Positions 1-8,281 of a stretch of DNA of 64,000 bases are shown in pieces; position 1 is the first letter of the stretch, and every line of letters starts with the position of its first letter. Where the stretch lies: contig CADBKQ010000005.1 in assembly GCA_902795275.1 (NCBI GenBank), positions 45,867 through 109,866 of the forward strand. Direction: 5' to 3'. A program made the translations under genes and the position numbers. The notes beneath the pieces were generated by a model. It saw only the letters and a program-made list of their open reading frames with translations. It was not told the DNA's origin and ran no database searches. This DNA is from an uncultured Eubacteriales bacterium (lineage in GTDB: Bacteria; Bacillota; Clostridia; Christensenellales; Aristaeellaceae).

Positions 1-395
1 ACCGGGCTCCCCAGTTCCGTCACGGCGGCGTGGTGTTCGCTCCCCAGCCTCGCGATTACGTCATCAAGGTGCCCAAGAAGGTGCGCCGCCTGGCCATGAA
101 GAGCGCCCTGACCAGCAAATATAATGAAGGCTCCATCATCGTGGTGGACGAAATCAAGCTCCAGGAAAGCAAGACCAAGCTGATGGCCCAGGTGCTCAAG
201 GCCCTGAACGTCAGCGAACAGAAGGCCCTGCTGGTGCTGGCCGACCGGGATGAATCCGTCATCCGCGCCGGCAAGAACATCCCCACCCTGAAAGACGCTT
301 ATGTAAACACCATCAATGTGTATGACCTGCTGAACGCCGATAAGATCATCGTGCTCAAAGGGGCCATGCAGGACCTCCAGGAGGTGTACGCATGA
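1..395 (+). CDS. rplD: 50S ribosomal protein L4 (5' end outside window)
   Basis: This is the C-terminal 130 residues of ribosomal protein L4, which binds 23S rRNA near the exit tunnel and, in some bacteria, regulates its own operon. The open frame runs in from before base 1, so the N-terminal third is missing. The visible part begins with the conserved RAPQFRHGGVVFAPQPRDY stretch of the L4 loop and continues through the helical C-terminal half to a stop at 393-395. An internal GTG near base 30 is not the start. The last codons overlap the rplW start by four bases (ATGA), which indicates translational coupling. Identification is firm from sequence and position. Confidence 0.95.
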   Translation, partial: RAPQFRHGGVVFAPQPRDYVIKVPKKVRRLAMKSALTSKYNEGSIIVVDEIKLQESKTKLMAQVLKALNVSEQKALLVLADRDESVIRAGKNIPTLKDAYVNTINVYDLLNADKIIVLKGAMQDLQEVYA

Positions 396-688
396 AGAAC
401 CCGCATGACATTATTCTGCGCCCCGTCCTGACGGAAAAAGGCTACGACGGCATCGCCGACAAGCGGTACGTGTTTGAAGTGGCCATCGACGCCAACAAGA
501 TCGAAATCAAAACCGCGCTGGAAAAGGTTTTCCCCGAAATCAAGGTCGCCCGGGTCAACACCCTGCGCACCCTGGGAAAAATGAAGCGCCAGGGCGTCCA
601 CACCGGCCGTACCCCCGAAGTCAAAAAGGCCTATGTGATCCTGACGGAAGATTCCAAGCCCATCGAATTCTTCGAGGGCATGGTGTAA
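392..688 (+). CDS. rplW: 50S ribosomal protein L23
   Basis: L23 is a 98-residue 23S rRNA-binding protein at the tunnel exit, where it docks trigger factor and SRP. The sequence has the usual order: an N-terminal DIILRPVLTEKGY segment, a basic loop with KMKRQGVHTGRTPEVKKAYV, and a C-terminal beta strand. Length is normal. The start overlaps the rplD stop (ATGA), and rplB follows after 15 bases with a GGGAGGAG ribosome site. Identification is firm. Confidence 0.97.
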   Translation: MKNPHDIILRPVLTEKGYDGIADKRYVFEVAIDANKIEIKTALEKVFPEIKVARVNTLRTLGKMKRQGVHTGRTPEVKKAYVILTEDSKPIEFFEGMV

Positions 689-703
689 GGGAGGAGAAGC
701 AAA

Positions 704-1534
704 ATGGCAATTCGAGTCTATAAGCCGACTTCGTCCGCCCGCCGCTTTATGTCGGTGCTGACGTTTGAGGAACTGACCAAGAAAGCCCCTGAAAAGAGCC
801 TGCTGGAATATAAGAAAAAGAACGCCGGCCGCAACAAGCAGGGCAAAATCACCGTTCGCCACCAGGGCGGCGGCAACAAGGTAAAGTACCGCATCATCGA
901 TTTTAAGCGCGATAAGAAAGATGTGCCCGCCAAAGTGGCCGCCATCGAGTACGATCCCAACCGCAGCGCCTTCATCGCCCTGCTGCATTACGTGGACGGC
1001 GAGAAGCGCTACATCCTGGCTCCTCTGGATCTGAAGGTGGGCGACACCGTGATGGCCGGCGAAAACGCCGACATCAAGCCCGGCAACGCCCTGCCCATGG
1101 CCAACATCCCCGTCGGTACCCTGATCCACAACCTGGAGATCAAGCCCGGCAAGGGCGGCCAGCTGGTTCGGTCCGCCGGCGCCTATGCCCAGCTGATGGG
1201 TAAAGAAGGCGGCTACGCCCAGGTGCGTATGCCCTCCGGCGAATTCCGCAAGTTCCCCATGAACGCCATGGCCACCATCGGCACTGTGGGCAACACCGAC
1301 CACAGCAACGTGCGCATCGGCAAGGCCGGCCGCACCCGCCACATGGGCATCCGTCCCACCGTCCGCGGCGTGGTCATGAACCCCTGCGACCATCCCCATG
1401 GCGGCGGCGAGGGCAAGAGCCCCGTCGGCATGCCCGCTCCTGTGACTCCGTGGGGCAAGCCCGCTCTGGGCCTCAAGACCCGCAAGCACAAGAAGTATTC
1501 CAATAACCTCATCGTTAAGCGTGCCAGCAAGTAA
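704..1534 (+). CDS. rplB: 50S ribosomal protein L2
   Basis: L2 is a 276-residue large-subunit core protein needed for subunit association and peptidyl-transferase centre assembly. The N-terminal OB-like part contains the [11 protein letters not shown] segment. The SH3-like part is followed by the invariant [15 protein letters not shown] stretch that holds the functionally important histidine. The C-terminus is basic ([19 protein letters not shown]). Length is typical. A GGGAGGAG site lies 7 bases upstream of the ATG. It sits between rplW and rpsS, the canonical S10 operon order. Confidence 0.98.
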   Translation: MAIRVYKPTSSARRFMSVLTFEELTKKAPEKSLLEYKKKNAGRNKQGKITVRHQGGGNKVKYRIIDFKRDKKDVPAKVAAIEYDPNRSAFIALLHYVDGEKRYILAPLDLKVGDTVMAGENADIKPGNALPMANIPVGTLIHNLEIKPGKGGQLVRSAGAYAQLMGKEGGYAQVRMPSGEFRKFPMNAMATIGTVGNTDHSNVRIGKAGRTRHMGIRPTVRGVVMNPCDHPHGGGEGKSPVGMPAPVTPWGKPALGLKTRKHKKYSNNLIVKRASK

Positions 1535-1563
1535 TAAGGCGCGGACAGGAAGGAGGAAACCGC

Positions 1564-1842
1564 ATGAGCCGTTCCGTAAAGAAAGGCCCGTTTGTACAGG
1601 AAGCGCTGTTTAAGCGCATCGTCGATATGAACAAAACCGGCGCCAAGCAGGTGCTCAAGACCTGGAGCCGCGCCTCCACCATCTTCCCCGAATTCGTCGG
1701 CCACACCATCGCGGTCCACGACGGCCGCAAGCATGTGCCGGTTTACATCACCGAGGACATGGTTGGCCACAAGCTGGGCGAATTCGCCCCCACCCGCACG
1801 TTCCGCGGGCACGCGGGTGAAAAGGCCACCGGCCGTAAATAA
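1564..1842 (+). CDS. rpsS: 30S ribosomal protein S19
   Basis: S19 is a 92-residue small-subunit head protein that forms a complex with S13 near the A and P sites. It opens with [11 protein letters not shown], the usual S19 N-terminus, and contains [20 protein letters not shown] and the C-terminal [15 protein letters not shown] motif. Length is normal. The start is supported by AGGAGGAAA just upstream. It is followed at 18 bases by rplV, as in most bacteria. Confidence 0.97.
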   Translation: MSRSVKKGPFVQEALFKRIVDMNKTGAKQVLKTWSRASTIFPEFVGHTIAVHDGRKHVPVYITEDMVGHKLGEFAPTRTFRGHAGEKATGRK

Positions 1843-1860
1843 GGGAAGGAGAGAAAATAA

Positions 1861-2247
1861 ATGGCTACTCGTACCCGTGAAAAGGGCGCGGCCCGCGCTG
1901 AAAGCCGGGATAAGCGTCCCCAGGCGCACGCCAGGCACATCCGCCTGTCTTCCCGCAAGGCCAAGATCGTTCTCGATCTGATCCGCGGCAAGAATGTGGA
2001 TCAGGCGCTCGCCATCCTGCAGTTTACCCCCAAGGCTGCTTCTCCCGTGATCGCGAAGGTGCTTTCTTCCGCCATCGCCAACGCGGTGAACAACCAGGAT
2101 CTGGACCGCAGCACCCTGTATGTCGCCGAGTGCTACGCCAATCCCGGCCCGACCCTCAAGCGCTACGTAGCCCGCAGCCGCGGCAGCGCTTCCCCCATGC
2201 TTAAGCGCACCTGCCACATCAGCGTGGTGCTCGACCAGAAGAAGTAA
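1861..2247 (+). CDS. rplV: 50S ribosomal protein L22
   Basis: L22 lines the exit tunnel with its long beta hairpin and is a site of macrolide resistance mutations. The 128-residue product has a basic N-terminal extension of about 20 residues before the usual [21 protein letters not shown] core, so it is slightly longer than the common 110-residue form. The hairpin tip and C-terminal [18 protein letters not shown] segment are intact. The gene is preceded by GGGAAGGAGAG and followed closely by rpsC. Identification is firm; only the N-terminal extension is unusual. Confidence 0.96.
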   Translation: MATRTREKGAARAESRDKRPQAHARHIRLSSRKAKIVLDLIRGKNVDQALAILQFTPKAASPVIAKVLSSAIANAVNNQDLDRSTLYVAECYANPGPTLKRYVARSRGSASPMLKRTCHISVVLDQKK

Positions 2248-2261
2248 AGGGAGGAAATAAA

Positions 2262-2939
2262 ATGGGTCACAAAGTAAATCCCCATGGCGCTCGCGTTGGT
2301 GTCATTTTTGACTGGAGCACCCGCTGGTATGCCGGGAAAAAAGAATTTGCCGATAACCTGAACGAAGACTTCCGTCTTCGCAAAATGCTGAAAGAAAAGT
2401 ACAACGCCGCCGGGATCAGCCGCATCGACATCGAGCGCAGCGCTTCCCGCATGACCGTCACCCTGTTCGCCGGCAAGCCCGGCATGGTGATCGGCCGCAG
2501 CGGCAAGGGCATCGACGAGATCCGGGCCGACGTCGAAAAGTTCTGCGGCCACGCCGTGAATATCCGCGTGCTGGACATCAAGAACCCCGACATCGACGCG
2601 CAGCTGATCGCCGAGAACATTGCCCAGCAGCTGGAAAAGCGCATCGGCTTCCGCCGCGCCATGAAGCAGAGCATTCAGCGCGCCATGAAGCTGGGCGTCA
2701 AGGGCGTCAAGATTGCCATCGGCGGCCGCGTCGGCGGCGCTGAAATCGCCCGCACCGAAAAGTACCACGAGGGTTCCATCCCCCTGCAGACCCTGCGCGC
2801 CAACATCGACTACGGCTTCAGCGAAGCGAAAACTTCCTACGGCCGTCTGGGCGTGAAGGTTTGGGTGTACAAGGGAGAGGTTCTCCCCAAGCCCAAGAAG
2901 GCCGCGCAGCCCGCTGCCGCGATCGAAGGAGGCAAGTAA
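2262..2939 (+). CDS. rpsC: 30S ribosomal protein S3
   Basis: S3 is a small-subunit head protein at the mRNA entry pore with helicase-related function. The 225-residue sequence begins [14 protein letters not shown], has the type-2 KH domain with the [12 protein letters not shown] loop around residues 70-80, and a C-terminal S3 domain with [14 protein letters not shown]. The tail is rich in lysine and alanine. A GGGAGG site precedes the ATG. Its stop is five bases before the rplP start, so the two are probably translated in tandem. Confidence 0.98.
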   Translation: MGHKVNPHGARVGVIFDWSTRWYAGKKEFADNLNEDFRLRKMLKEKYNAAGISRIDIERSASRMTVTLFAGKPGMVIGRSGKGIDEIRADVEKFCGHAVNIRVLDIKNPDIDAQLIAENIAQQLEKRIGFRRAMKQSIQRAMKLGVKGVKIAIGGRVGGAEIARTEKYHEGSIPLQTLRANIDYGFSEAKTSYGRLGVKVWVYKGEVLPKPKKAAQPAAAIEGGK

Positions 2940-2943
2940 TCCT

Positions 2944-3396
2944 ATGCTGATGCCGAAAAGAGTAAAGCACCGCAAGCAATTCCGCGGTCGCATGAAGGGA
3001 ACTGCCCATCGCGGCAATTTCGTTTCCAACGGTGATATCGGCCTGATGGCCACCGAGCCCTGCTGGGTCACCTCCCAGCAGATCGAAGCCGCCCGTATCG
3101 CGCTGACCCGTTACACCAAGCGCGGCGGCCAGGTCTGGATCAAGATTTTCCCCGACAAGCCCGTTACCGAAAAGCCTGCCGAGACCCGCATGGGTTCCGG
3201 TAAAGGTACGCCCGAATACTGGGTGGCCGTGGTAAAGCCCGGCCGGGTTCTGTTTGAAATCGGCGGCATCGAAGAGACCGTGGCCCGTGAAGCCCTGCGT
3301 CTCGCCGCCGGCAAGCTCCCTCTGAAAACCAAGATTGTGAAGCACGAAGACGCTCCCAATCCCAACGAAAATGTAGCGGGTGGTGAAAGTAAATGA
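2944..3396 (+). CDS. rplP: 50S ribosomal protein L16
   Basis: L16 helps position A-site tRNA on the large subunit. The 150-residue product starts [19 protein letters not shown] and contains the [22 protein letters not shown] core and the [11 protein letters not shown] segment. A second ATG two codons on would give the shorter canonical MPKRVKH start. The upstream one at 2944 is kept because GGAGG lies at a good distance. The last four bases overlap the rpmC start (ATGA). Confidence 0.97.
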   Translation: MLMPKRVKHRKQFRGRMKGTAHRGNFVSNGDIGLMATEPCWVTSQQIEAARIALTRYTKRGGQVWIKIFPDKPVTEKPAETRMGSGKGTPEYWVAVVKPGRVLFEIGGIEETVAREALRLAAGKLPLKTKIVKHEDAPNPNENVAGGESK

Positions 3397-3584
3397 AGGC
3401 CAAGGAATTCGCAGCCATGAAGCCTGAGGAATTGACCGCGAAGATCGCCGAGCTCAAGGAAGAGCTCTTCAACCTTCGTTTCCGGCTTGCCACCGGTCAG
3501 CTCGAAAACACCATGCAGATCACTGCGGTCAAGCGTGACATCGCCCGGGCGATGACCGTGCAGACCCAGCAGAGCAAGGCGTGA
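3393..3584 (+). CDS. rpmC: 50S ribosomal protein L29
   Basis: L29 is a small helical protein next to L23 at the tunnel exit. The 63-residue sequence is a helical hairpin with the conserved [19 protein letters not shown] segment and a C-terminal [13 protein letters not shown] helix. Its ATG overlaps the rplP stop by four bases. The downstream rpsQ begins 29 bases later. Length and position are standard for the S10 operon. Confidence 0.95.
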   Translation: MKAKEFAAMKPEELTAKIAELKEELFNLRFRLATGQLENTMQITAVKRDIARAMTVQTQQSKA

Positions 3585-3612
3585 CCGATAAGCCGTGAAA
3601 GGAGTCAATACC

Positions 3613-3873
3613 ATGTCTGAAGTAAGAGGCATCCGCAAGACCCGCGTTGGCGTGGTCGTAAGCGATAAGATGGACAAGACCTGCGTGGTTCTGCTGTCCA
3701 CCCGCGTGCGTCATCCCCTGTATGGCAAGTTCATCACCCGTACCAGCAAAATCAAGGTGCACGATGAAGAGAATGCCTGCGGCGTCGGCGACACCGTGAA
3801 GATCATGGAATGCCGTCCCCTGTCCAAGGATAAGCACTGGCGGCTGGTGGAAATCATCGAAAAGGCCAAGTAA
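3613..3873 (+). CDS. rpsQ: 30S ribosomal protein S17
   Basis: S17 is an OB-fold 16S rRNA-binding primary assembly protein. The chosen 86-residue form starts [13 protein letters not shown] and has the typical [12 protein letters not shown] strand and a C-terminal [15 protein letters not shown] segment. A GTG at 3595 would add six residues, but the AAAGGAG site at 3598-3604 lies inside that extension and points to the ATG at 3613. Unusually for this operon, 279 bases of non-coding, palindromic DNA follow before rplN. Confidence 0.96.
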   Translation: MSEVRGIRKTRVGVVVSDKMDKTCVVLLSTRVRHPLYGKFITRTSKIKVHDEENACGVGDTVKIMECRPLSKDKHWRLVEIIEKAK

Positions 3874-4152
3874 GGGCCTCGCTCGTGCGATGGTTCTTCG
3901 GCGTTCTGCCTCATCTTTGGGCGGTCTTTCCCCTCTGCGGGCCTTGCGGTAGCGCTGCTACAGCGGCGGCCCTTATCGGGGAAATCCCATCCCAAATCTG
4001 AGGCATAACCCCAAAGCCCCATCGCCCTCGCTCCGCCTGCGTTGATCCTATTATATAGGAAGAAAAACGGAGCGGGTGACAAAGCATCCGACCTCTCATG
4101 GGGGCATTGCGTACCCACCATGAATGAGGAACCTATAAAGGAGGAAACCCCT
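3874..4152 (+). repeat. rpsQ-rplN spacer with a 139-bp imperfect palindrome
   Basis: These 279 bases carry no credible gene. Bases 3887-4025 form one long imperfect inverted repeat. The outer arms are GCGATGG and CCATCGC, an inner part pairs a GCCTCATCTTTGGG arm with CCCAAATCTGAGGC, and the apex is the perfect GTAGC/GCTAC palindrome at about 3949-3961, exactly at the centre of symmetry. Aligning one arm with the reverse complement of the other gives roughly three quarters identity by eye. In most bacteria rpsQ and rplN are separated by only a few tens of bases. The spacer could be an inserted palindromic element or a regulatory RNA structure. An AAAGGAGG ribosome site for rplN closes it. Confidence 0.7.
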
Positions 4153-4521
4153 ATGATTCAGCCGCAAACGCGACTCAAGGTAGCCGACAACTCCGGCGCC
4201 AAGGAAATCATGTGCATCCGCGTGCTGGGTGGGTCCTTCCGGCGTACCGGCTCCATCGGCGATGTGATCGTCGCCAGCGTGAAGACCGCTACCCCCGGTG
4301 GCCAGGTGAAGAAGGGCGACGTGGTCAAGGCCGTCATCGTCCGCGTACACCAGCCCCAGCGCCGCCCCGATGGCAGCTACATTCGTTTCGACGATAACGC
4401 CGCCGTCATCATCGGCAATGACAAAATGCCCCGCGGCACCCGCATCTTTGGGCCGGTTGCCCGCGAACTGCGTGAGAAGGACTACATGAAGATCGTGTCC
4501 CTCGCTCCCGAAGTGCTGTAA
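4153..4521 (+). CDS. rplN: 50S ribosomal protein L14
   Basis: L14 forms inter-subunit bridges and binds 23S rRNA; ribosome silencing factor docks here. The 122-residue product starts [22 protein letters not shown] and contains the [16 protein letters not shown] and [23 protein letters not shown] segments typical of the family. The frame stays open far upstream through the spacer, but the correct ATG at 4153 is preceded by AAAGGAGG and gives the family length. rplX follows after 8 bases. Confidence 0.97.
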   Translation: MIQPQTRLKVADNSGAKEIMCIRVLGGSFRRTGSIGDVIVASVKTATPGGQVKKGDVVKAVIVRVHQPQRRPDGSYIRFDDNAAVIIGNDKMPRGTRIFGPVARELREKDYMKIVSLAPEVL

Positions 4522-4529
4522 GGAGGACA

Positions 4530-4871
4530 ATGAAGATGTTTGTAAAAGCCAAGGATCAGGTCGTTGTCATCTCCGGCAAGGACAAGGGCGCGAAGGGCAA
4601 GGTCGTCGCCGCCGCTCCCAAGACCGGCAAGGTCGTTGTGGAAAACGTGGCCATGGTCACCAAGCACCAGAAATCCAAGCAGCAGGGCCAGCCCGGCGGC
4701 ATCATCAAGAAGGAAGCCTTCATTGACGCCAGCAACGTGATGGTCATCTGCCCCAAGTGCGGCAAAGCTATCCGCGTGGCCCACAAGGCTGTGGAAGTCA
4801 CCGGCAAGGATGGCAAAGTCAGCAAGAAGAACGTGCGCGTGTGCCCCAAATGCGGCGCGCAGCTCGACTGA
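4530..4871 (+). CDS. rplX: 50S ribosomal protein L24, with two CPKCG pairs
   Basis: L24 is an assembly initiator that binds the 5' domain of 23S rRNA. The 113-residue sequence carries the N-terminal KOW motif (VVVISGKDKGAKGKV) and the KQQGQPGGIIKKEAFIDASNVMV segment. The C-terminal part has two CPKCG pairs, at about residues 74-78 and 106-110, which look like a zinc ribbon; many L24 proteins have lost these cysteines. Two ATG codons (4530, 4536) share one AGGAGG site. The first is used here, with two residues of uncertainty. Confidence 0.95.
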   Translation: MKMFVKAKDQVVVISGKDKGAKGKVVAAAPKTGKVVVENVAMVTKHQKSKQQGQPGGIIKKEAFIDASNVMVICPKCGKAIRVAHKAVEVTGKDGKVSKKNVRVCPKCGAQLD

Positions 4872-4889
4872 TAAGGAGGCAACAAGCAA

Positions 4890-5435
4890 ATGGCTACCCG
4901 TATCAAGGAAAAGTATTTGGCCGAAGCTGTGCCTGCCTTGCAGCAAAAGTTCGGCTATAAGAACGTGATGGAAATCCCCCGGCTGGAAAAGGTCATCATC
5001 AACATGGGCCTGGGCGACTGCAAAGACAACGCGAAAGCGCTGGAAGCCGCCGTTTCTGAGCTGACCCAGATTGCGGGCCAGAAGCCCCTGGTGACCAAGG
5101 CCAAGAAGAGCGTTGCCAACTTCAAGCTCCGTCAGGGCATGAACGTCGGCGCGAAGGTGACTCTCCGCGGCGCCCGCATGGAAGAGTTCATGGATAAGCT
5201 GGTCAACATCGCGCTGCCCCGCGTCCGCGACTTCCGCGGCGTGAGCACGAAAGCCTTCGACGGCCGCGGCAACTATGCCCTGGGCATCAAGGAACAGCTG
5301 ATCTTCCCCGAAATCGAATACGATAAGGTGGAGAAGATTCGCGGCATGGAAATGATTTTCGTGACCACCGCCAAGACCGACGAAGAGGCCAAGGAGCTGC
5401 TGCGGCTGCTGGGCATGCCCTTCGCTCAGCAGTAA
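4890..5435 (+). CDS. rplE: 50S ribosomal protein L5
   Basis: L5 binds 5S rRNA together with L18 and contacts P-site tRNA. The 181-residue product has the typical N-terminal helix, the [22 protein letters not shown] segment, the [20 protein letters not shown] stretch, and [23 protein letters not shown]. Length matches the bacterial family. AAGGAGG lies 13 bases before the ATG. It lies between rplX and rpsN, as in other spc operons. Confidence 0.98.
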   Translation: MATRIKEKYLAEAVPALQQKFGYKNVMEIPRLEKVIINMGLGDCKDNAKALEAAVSELTQIAGQKPLVTKAKKSVANFKLRQGMNVGAKVTLRGARMEEFMDKLVNIALPRVRDFRGVSTKAFDGRGNYALGIKEQLIFPEIEYDKVEKIRGMEMIFVTTAKTDEEAKELLRLLGMPFAQQ

Positions 5436-5451
5436 GGGAGGAGAAACAACA

Positions 5452-5637
5452 ATGGCAAAAACCAGCATGAAGATCCGTCAGGCGCGGCCTGCCAAGTTCT
5501 CTACCCGCGCTTACACCCGCTGCCGCCTGTGCGGCCGGCCTCATTCCGTGCTCCGCCGGTATGGCATCTGCCGTATCTGCTTCCGCGAATTGGCCTATAA
5601 GGGCCAGATCCCCGGCGTGCGCAAAGCGAGCTGGTAA
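5452..5637 (+). CDS. rpsN: 30S ribosomal protein S14, zinc-binding (type Z)
   Basis: S14 sits in the head of the 30S subunit. This is the short 61-residue zinc form, with CRLC at about residues 24-27 and CRIC near 40-43 as the four ligands. It starts [19 protein letters not shown] and ends VRKASW, both typical. The zinc form within the spc operon is the usual Firmicutes arrangement. If a zinc-independent paralogue exists, it lies elsewhere in the genome. Confidence 0.96.
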   Translation: MAKTSMKIRQARPAKFSTRAYTRCRLCGRPHSVLRRYGICRICFRELAYKGQIPGVRKASW

Positions 5638-5655
5638 GTGTAAGGAGGTAAAATC

Positions 5656-6054
5656 ATGGTTGTCAATGATCCCATTGCCGATATGCTCACCCGCATTCGC
5701 AACGCGCAGATCGCCCGCCACGACAGCGTCGTGATCCCCGCCAGCAACATCAAGAAGGCCATCGCCAAGATCCTGCTTGATGAGGGTTATATCAAATCGG
5801 TTGAAAATATTTCCGACGGCCTGCAGGGCAGCATCAAGATCGGGCTGAAGTACCTGGAAAAGAAGCAGCCCGTCATCGTCGGCCTCAAGCGCATTTCCAA
5901 GCCCGGCCTGCGGGTGTACGCCACCTGCGACGAGCTGCCCAAGGTTCTGGGCGGCCTGGGCATCGCCATCGTTTCCACTTCCAAGGGCCTGATGACCGAC
6001 AAGGCCGCCCGGAAGGAAAACATGGGCGGCGAAGTGCTTTGCTACATCTGGTAA
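5656..6054 (+). CDS. rpsH: 30S ribosomal protein S8
   Basis: S8 binds the central domain of 16S rRNA and in model bacteria represses the spc operon by binding a mimic on its mRNA. The 132-residue sequence starts [20 protein letters not shown] and ends with the conserved [22 protein letters not shown], which includes the RNA-binding serine-rich strand (VSTSKGL). Length is normal. A GGAGG site precedes the ATG by 8 bases. Confidence 0.97.
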   Translation: MVVNDPIADMLTRIRNAQIARHDSVVIPASNIKKAIAKILLDEGYIKSVENISDGLQGSIKIGLKYLEKKQPVIVGLKRISKPGLRVYATCDELPKVLGGLGIAIVSTSKGLMTDKAARKENMGGEVLCYIW

Positions 6055-6079
6055 TCTGATCGTCAGGAGGTAAAAGACT

Positions 6080-6628
6080 ATGTCTCGTATCGGAAGGCTC
6101 CCGATTGCCGTTCCCGCGGGCGTGACGGTTACCATTGATGAAAACAATCTGGTTACCGTGAAAGGTCCCAAGGGTACGCTGTCTCAGCAGATCAATCCCG
6201 ATATCAGCGTCAAGCTGGAAAATAACGAAATCAAAGTTGCCCGTCCCAGCGACGACAAGCAGCACCGCGCCTGGCACGGCCTGTACCGCGCCCTGATCCA
6301 CAACATGGTGGTCGGCGTGACCGAAGGCTTCTCCAAGACGCTGGAAATGGTCGGCACCGGCTATCGCGCCGCCGCCGAAAACAACGGCAAGACCCTGAAC
6401 ATTGCCATCGGCTTCTCTCATCCCGTGATCCTGGAAGCCGAAGAAAACATCTCGTATGAAACGCCCGTGCAGACCAAGATCGTGGTCAAGGGCATCGACA
6501 AGCAGCAGGTCGGCAGGATTGCCGCTGATATCCGCGCCATTCGGAAACCCGAACCCTACCTGGGCAAGGGCATCAAGTACGAAGGCGAGCATATCCGCCG
6601 CAAGGAAGGCAAGGCCGGTAAGAAGTAA
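6080..6628 (+). CDS. rplF: 50S ribosomal protein L6
   Basis: L6 lies near the GTPase-associated centre. The 182-residue product has the two repeated L6 domains: an N-terminal [15 protein letters not shown] start, [23 protein letters not shown] in the middle, and the C-terminal [21 protein letters not shown] signature. Length is typical. AGGAGGTAAA precedes the start. It is followed by rplR after 18 bases. Confidence 0.98.
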   Translation: MSRIGRLPIAVPAGVTVTIDENNLVTVKGPKGTLSQQINPDISVKLENNEIKVARPSDDKQHRAWHGLYRALIHNMVVGVTEGFSKTLEMVGTGYRAAAENNGKTLNIAIGFSHPVILEAEENISYETPVQTKIVVKGIDKQQVGRIAADIRAIRKPEPYLGKGIKYEGEHIRRKEGKAGKK

Positions 6629-6646
6629 GAAAGGGAGTGAACGCAA

Positions 6647-7015
6647 ATGTTCAATAAGCGCGACCGTAATGAAGTGCGCGTGATCCGTCACGCCCGCGTC
6701 CGCAAAAAGATCAGCGGCACCCCCGAAATGCCGCGCCTGTGCGTGTATCGCAGCAATAAGAGCATCTATGCGCAGGTTATCGACGACACCAAGGGCGTGA
6801 CCCTGGTGTCCGCCTCCACGCTGGATCCCGCCATCCGCGGCCAGCTGGATGACAAGAGCAAGACCGGCGCTTCTGAGCTGGTGGGCAAGCTGGTGGCTGA
6901 ACGCGCCATCGCCGCCGGAATCAAGGACGTCGTGTTCGACCGCGGCGGTTACCTGTACACCGGCCGTGTGGCCGCCCTGGCCGCCGCCGCCCGTGAAGCC
7001 GGGCTGAACTTCTAA
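6647..7015 (+). CDS. rplR: 50S ribosomal protein L18
   Basis: L18 binds 5S rRNA with L5. The 122-residue sequence has a basic N-terminus ([21 protein letters not shown]), the [19 protein letters not shown] strand and the C-terminal [28 protein letters not shown] motif. Length is normal. The start is supported by AAGGGAG. It lies between rplF and rpsE, in canonical order. Confidence 0.97.
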   Translation: MFNKRDRNEVRVIRHARVRKKISGTPEMPRLCVYRSNKSIYAQVIDDTKGVTLVSASTLDPAIRGQLDDKSKTGASELVGKLVAERAIAAGIKDVVFDRGGYLYTGRVAALAAAAREAGLNF

Positions 7016-7032
7016 GGGGAGGAAAACGTAAC

Positions 7033-7620
7033 ATGCCTATGAACGAAAACGATCGTCAGAACGACCGTAAAAACGATCGGCAGGATCGCCCCTTCGAGCG
7101 CCGGGATCGCCGGGACCGCCGGGATCGCGAACAGCCTGAGAGCGATTGGGGAGAGCGCCTGGTCGCCCTGAACCGCGTGACCAAGGTTGTTAAGGGCGGT
7201 AAGAATTTCCGCTTCGCCGCGCTGGTTGTGGTCGGCAACGAGAAGACCCACCAGGTTGGCGCTGCCATCGGCAAGGCCAAGGAAGTGCCCGAAGCCATCC
7301 GCAAGGCCAAGGAAGCCGCTATGAAGCATCTGGTCACCGTGCCCATGTCCGGCACCACCATCCCCCATGCCATCGACGGCCTGTTCGGCACCGCCAAAGT
7401 GGTGCTGCTGCCCGCTGAAGAAGGCGCTGGCGTTATCGCCGGCGGCGGCGCCCGCGCCGTGCTGGAGCTGGCCGGTGTGAAGGACATCCGCACCAAGACC
7501 TTTGGTACCAACAACCGCATCAACACCGTGAAAGCCACCCTCGAAGGCCTCAAGGGCCTGCGCAACGCCGAAACCGTTGCCAAGATGCGCGGCAAGACGG
7601 TGGAAGAAATCGTGGGCTAA
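7033..7620 (+). CDS. rpsE: 30S ribosomal protein S5 with a charged N-terminal extension
   Basis: S5 acts in translational fidelity at the mRNA entry channel. The 195-residue protein has a normal core from about residue 38: the [19 protein letters not shown] double-stranded-RNA-binding-like domain, then the C-terminal domain with [16 protein letters not shown]. The first 36 residues form an unusual tail made of repeated Asp-Arg and Asn-Asp units, encoded by short tandem repeats such as CGCCGGGAT. The tail is low complexity and probably disordered. GGGGAGG precedes the ATG. Confidence 0.96.
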   Translation: MPMNENDRQNDRKNDRQDRPFERRDRRDRRDREQPESDWGERLVALNRVTKVVKGGKNFRFAALVVVGNEKTHQVGAAIGKAKEVPEAIRKAKEAAMKHLVTVPMSGTTIPHAIDGLFGTAKVVLLPAEEGAGVIAGGGARAVLELAGVKDIRTKTFGTNNRINTVKATLEGLKGLRNAETVAKMRGKTVEEIVG

Positions 7621-7634
7621 GGAGGATTGGAAAG

Positions 7635-7817
7635 ATGAAACTGAAGATCACCCTGACCAAATCCCCCATCGCTGCCCTCCAGGTGCACAAGGACACCGTG
7701 GCCGCGCTTGGTCTGCGCAAGGTCGGCCAGACGGTCGTCAAAGAGGACAATCCCTGCGTCCGCGGCCAGATCTTCCGGGTGAAGCATATGGTCAAGGTCG
7801 AGGAAGTAAACGAATAA
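7635..7817 (+). CDS. rpmD: 50S ribosomal protein L30
   Basis: L30 is a 60-residue large-subunit protein of the short bacterial type. It opens MKLKITLTKSPIAALQVHKD and has the conserved GLRKVGQTVVKEDNPCVRGQI segment. The start follows AGGAGG at a normal distance. The gene lies between rpsE and rplO, which is its usual place. Nothing unusual is seen. Confidence 0.95.
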   Translation: MKLKITLTKSPIAALQVHKDTVAALGLRKVGQTVVKEDNPCVRGQIFRVKHMVKVEEVNE

Positions 7818-7838
7818 TATTAAAGGAGGGCAACCCCC

Positions 7839-8279
7839 ATGAAATTGCATGAGTTGCAACCGGCCATCGGTTCGACGACTGCCCCGAAGCGCCTCGGCCG
7901 AGGCGTAGGCTCTCAGTTGGGCAAAACCTCCGGTAAAGGCCACAAGGGCGCGAAGGCGCGCTCTGGCGGCGGCAAGCGCCCCGGATTTGAAGGCGGCCAG
8001 ATGCCTCTGACCCGCCGCATCCCCAAGCGCGGCTTTACCAATATCTACCGCAAGGAATACGCTGCCGTGAACGTGGCCGCCCTCAACGTGTTTGAGGATG
8101 GCGCCGTGATCACCAACGAAGCGCTGATCGAAGCGGGCCTGATCAAAAAGACCCTGGACGGCGTGAAGATCCTGGGCGGCGGCGAGCTCACCAAGAAGCT
8201 GACTGTGAACGTGGACAAGGTCACCGAGTCCGCGAAGCAGAAAATCGAAGCGATTGGCGGGAAAGTTGAGGTGAAGTAA
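7839..8279 (+). CDS. rplO: 50S ribosomal protein L15
   Basis: L15 is a late-assembly large-subunit protein with a long glycine-rich N-terminal arm. The 146-residue sequence shows this arm ([24 protein letters not shown] in two adjacent pieces), the [18 protein letters not shown] motif, and the C-terminal globular part. AAAGGAGGG precedes the ATG. The stop is two bases before the secY start, so translation of secY is probably coupled. Confidence 0.97.
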   Translation: MKLHELQPAIGSTTAPKRLGRGVGSQLGKTSGKGHKGAKARSGGGKRPGFEGGQMPLTRRIPKRGFTNIYRKEYAAVNVAALNVFEDGAVITNEALIEAGLIKKTLDGVKILGGGELTKKLTVNVDKVTESAKQKIEAIGGKVEVK

Positions 8280-8281
8280 CG

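Noticed and set aside
299..1489. Long minus-strand open frame of about 396 codons opposite rplB
   Set aside because: Shadow of high-GC codon use in the ribosomal genes on the other strand. The translation is low-complexity His/Gly/Ala with no family likeness, and it overlaps certain genes completely.
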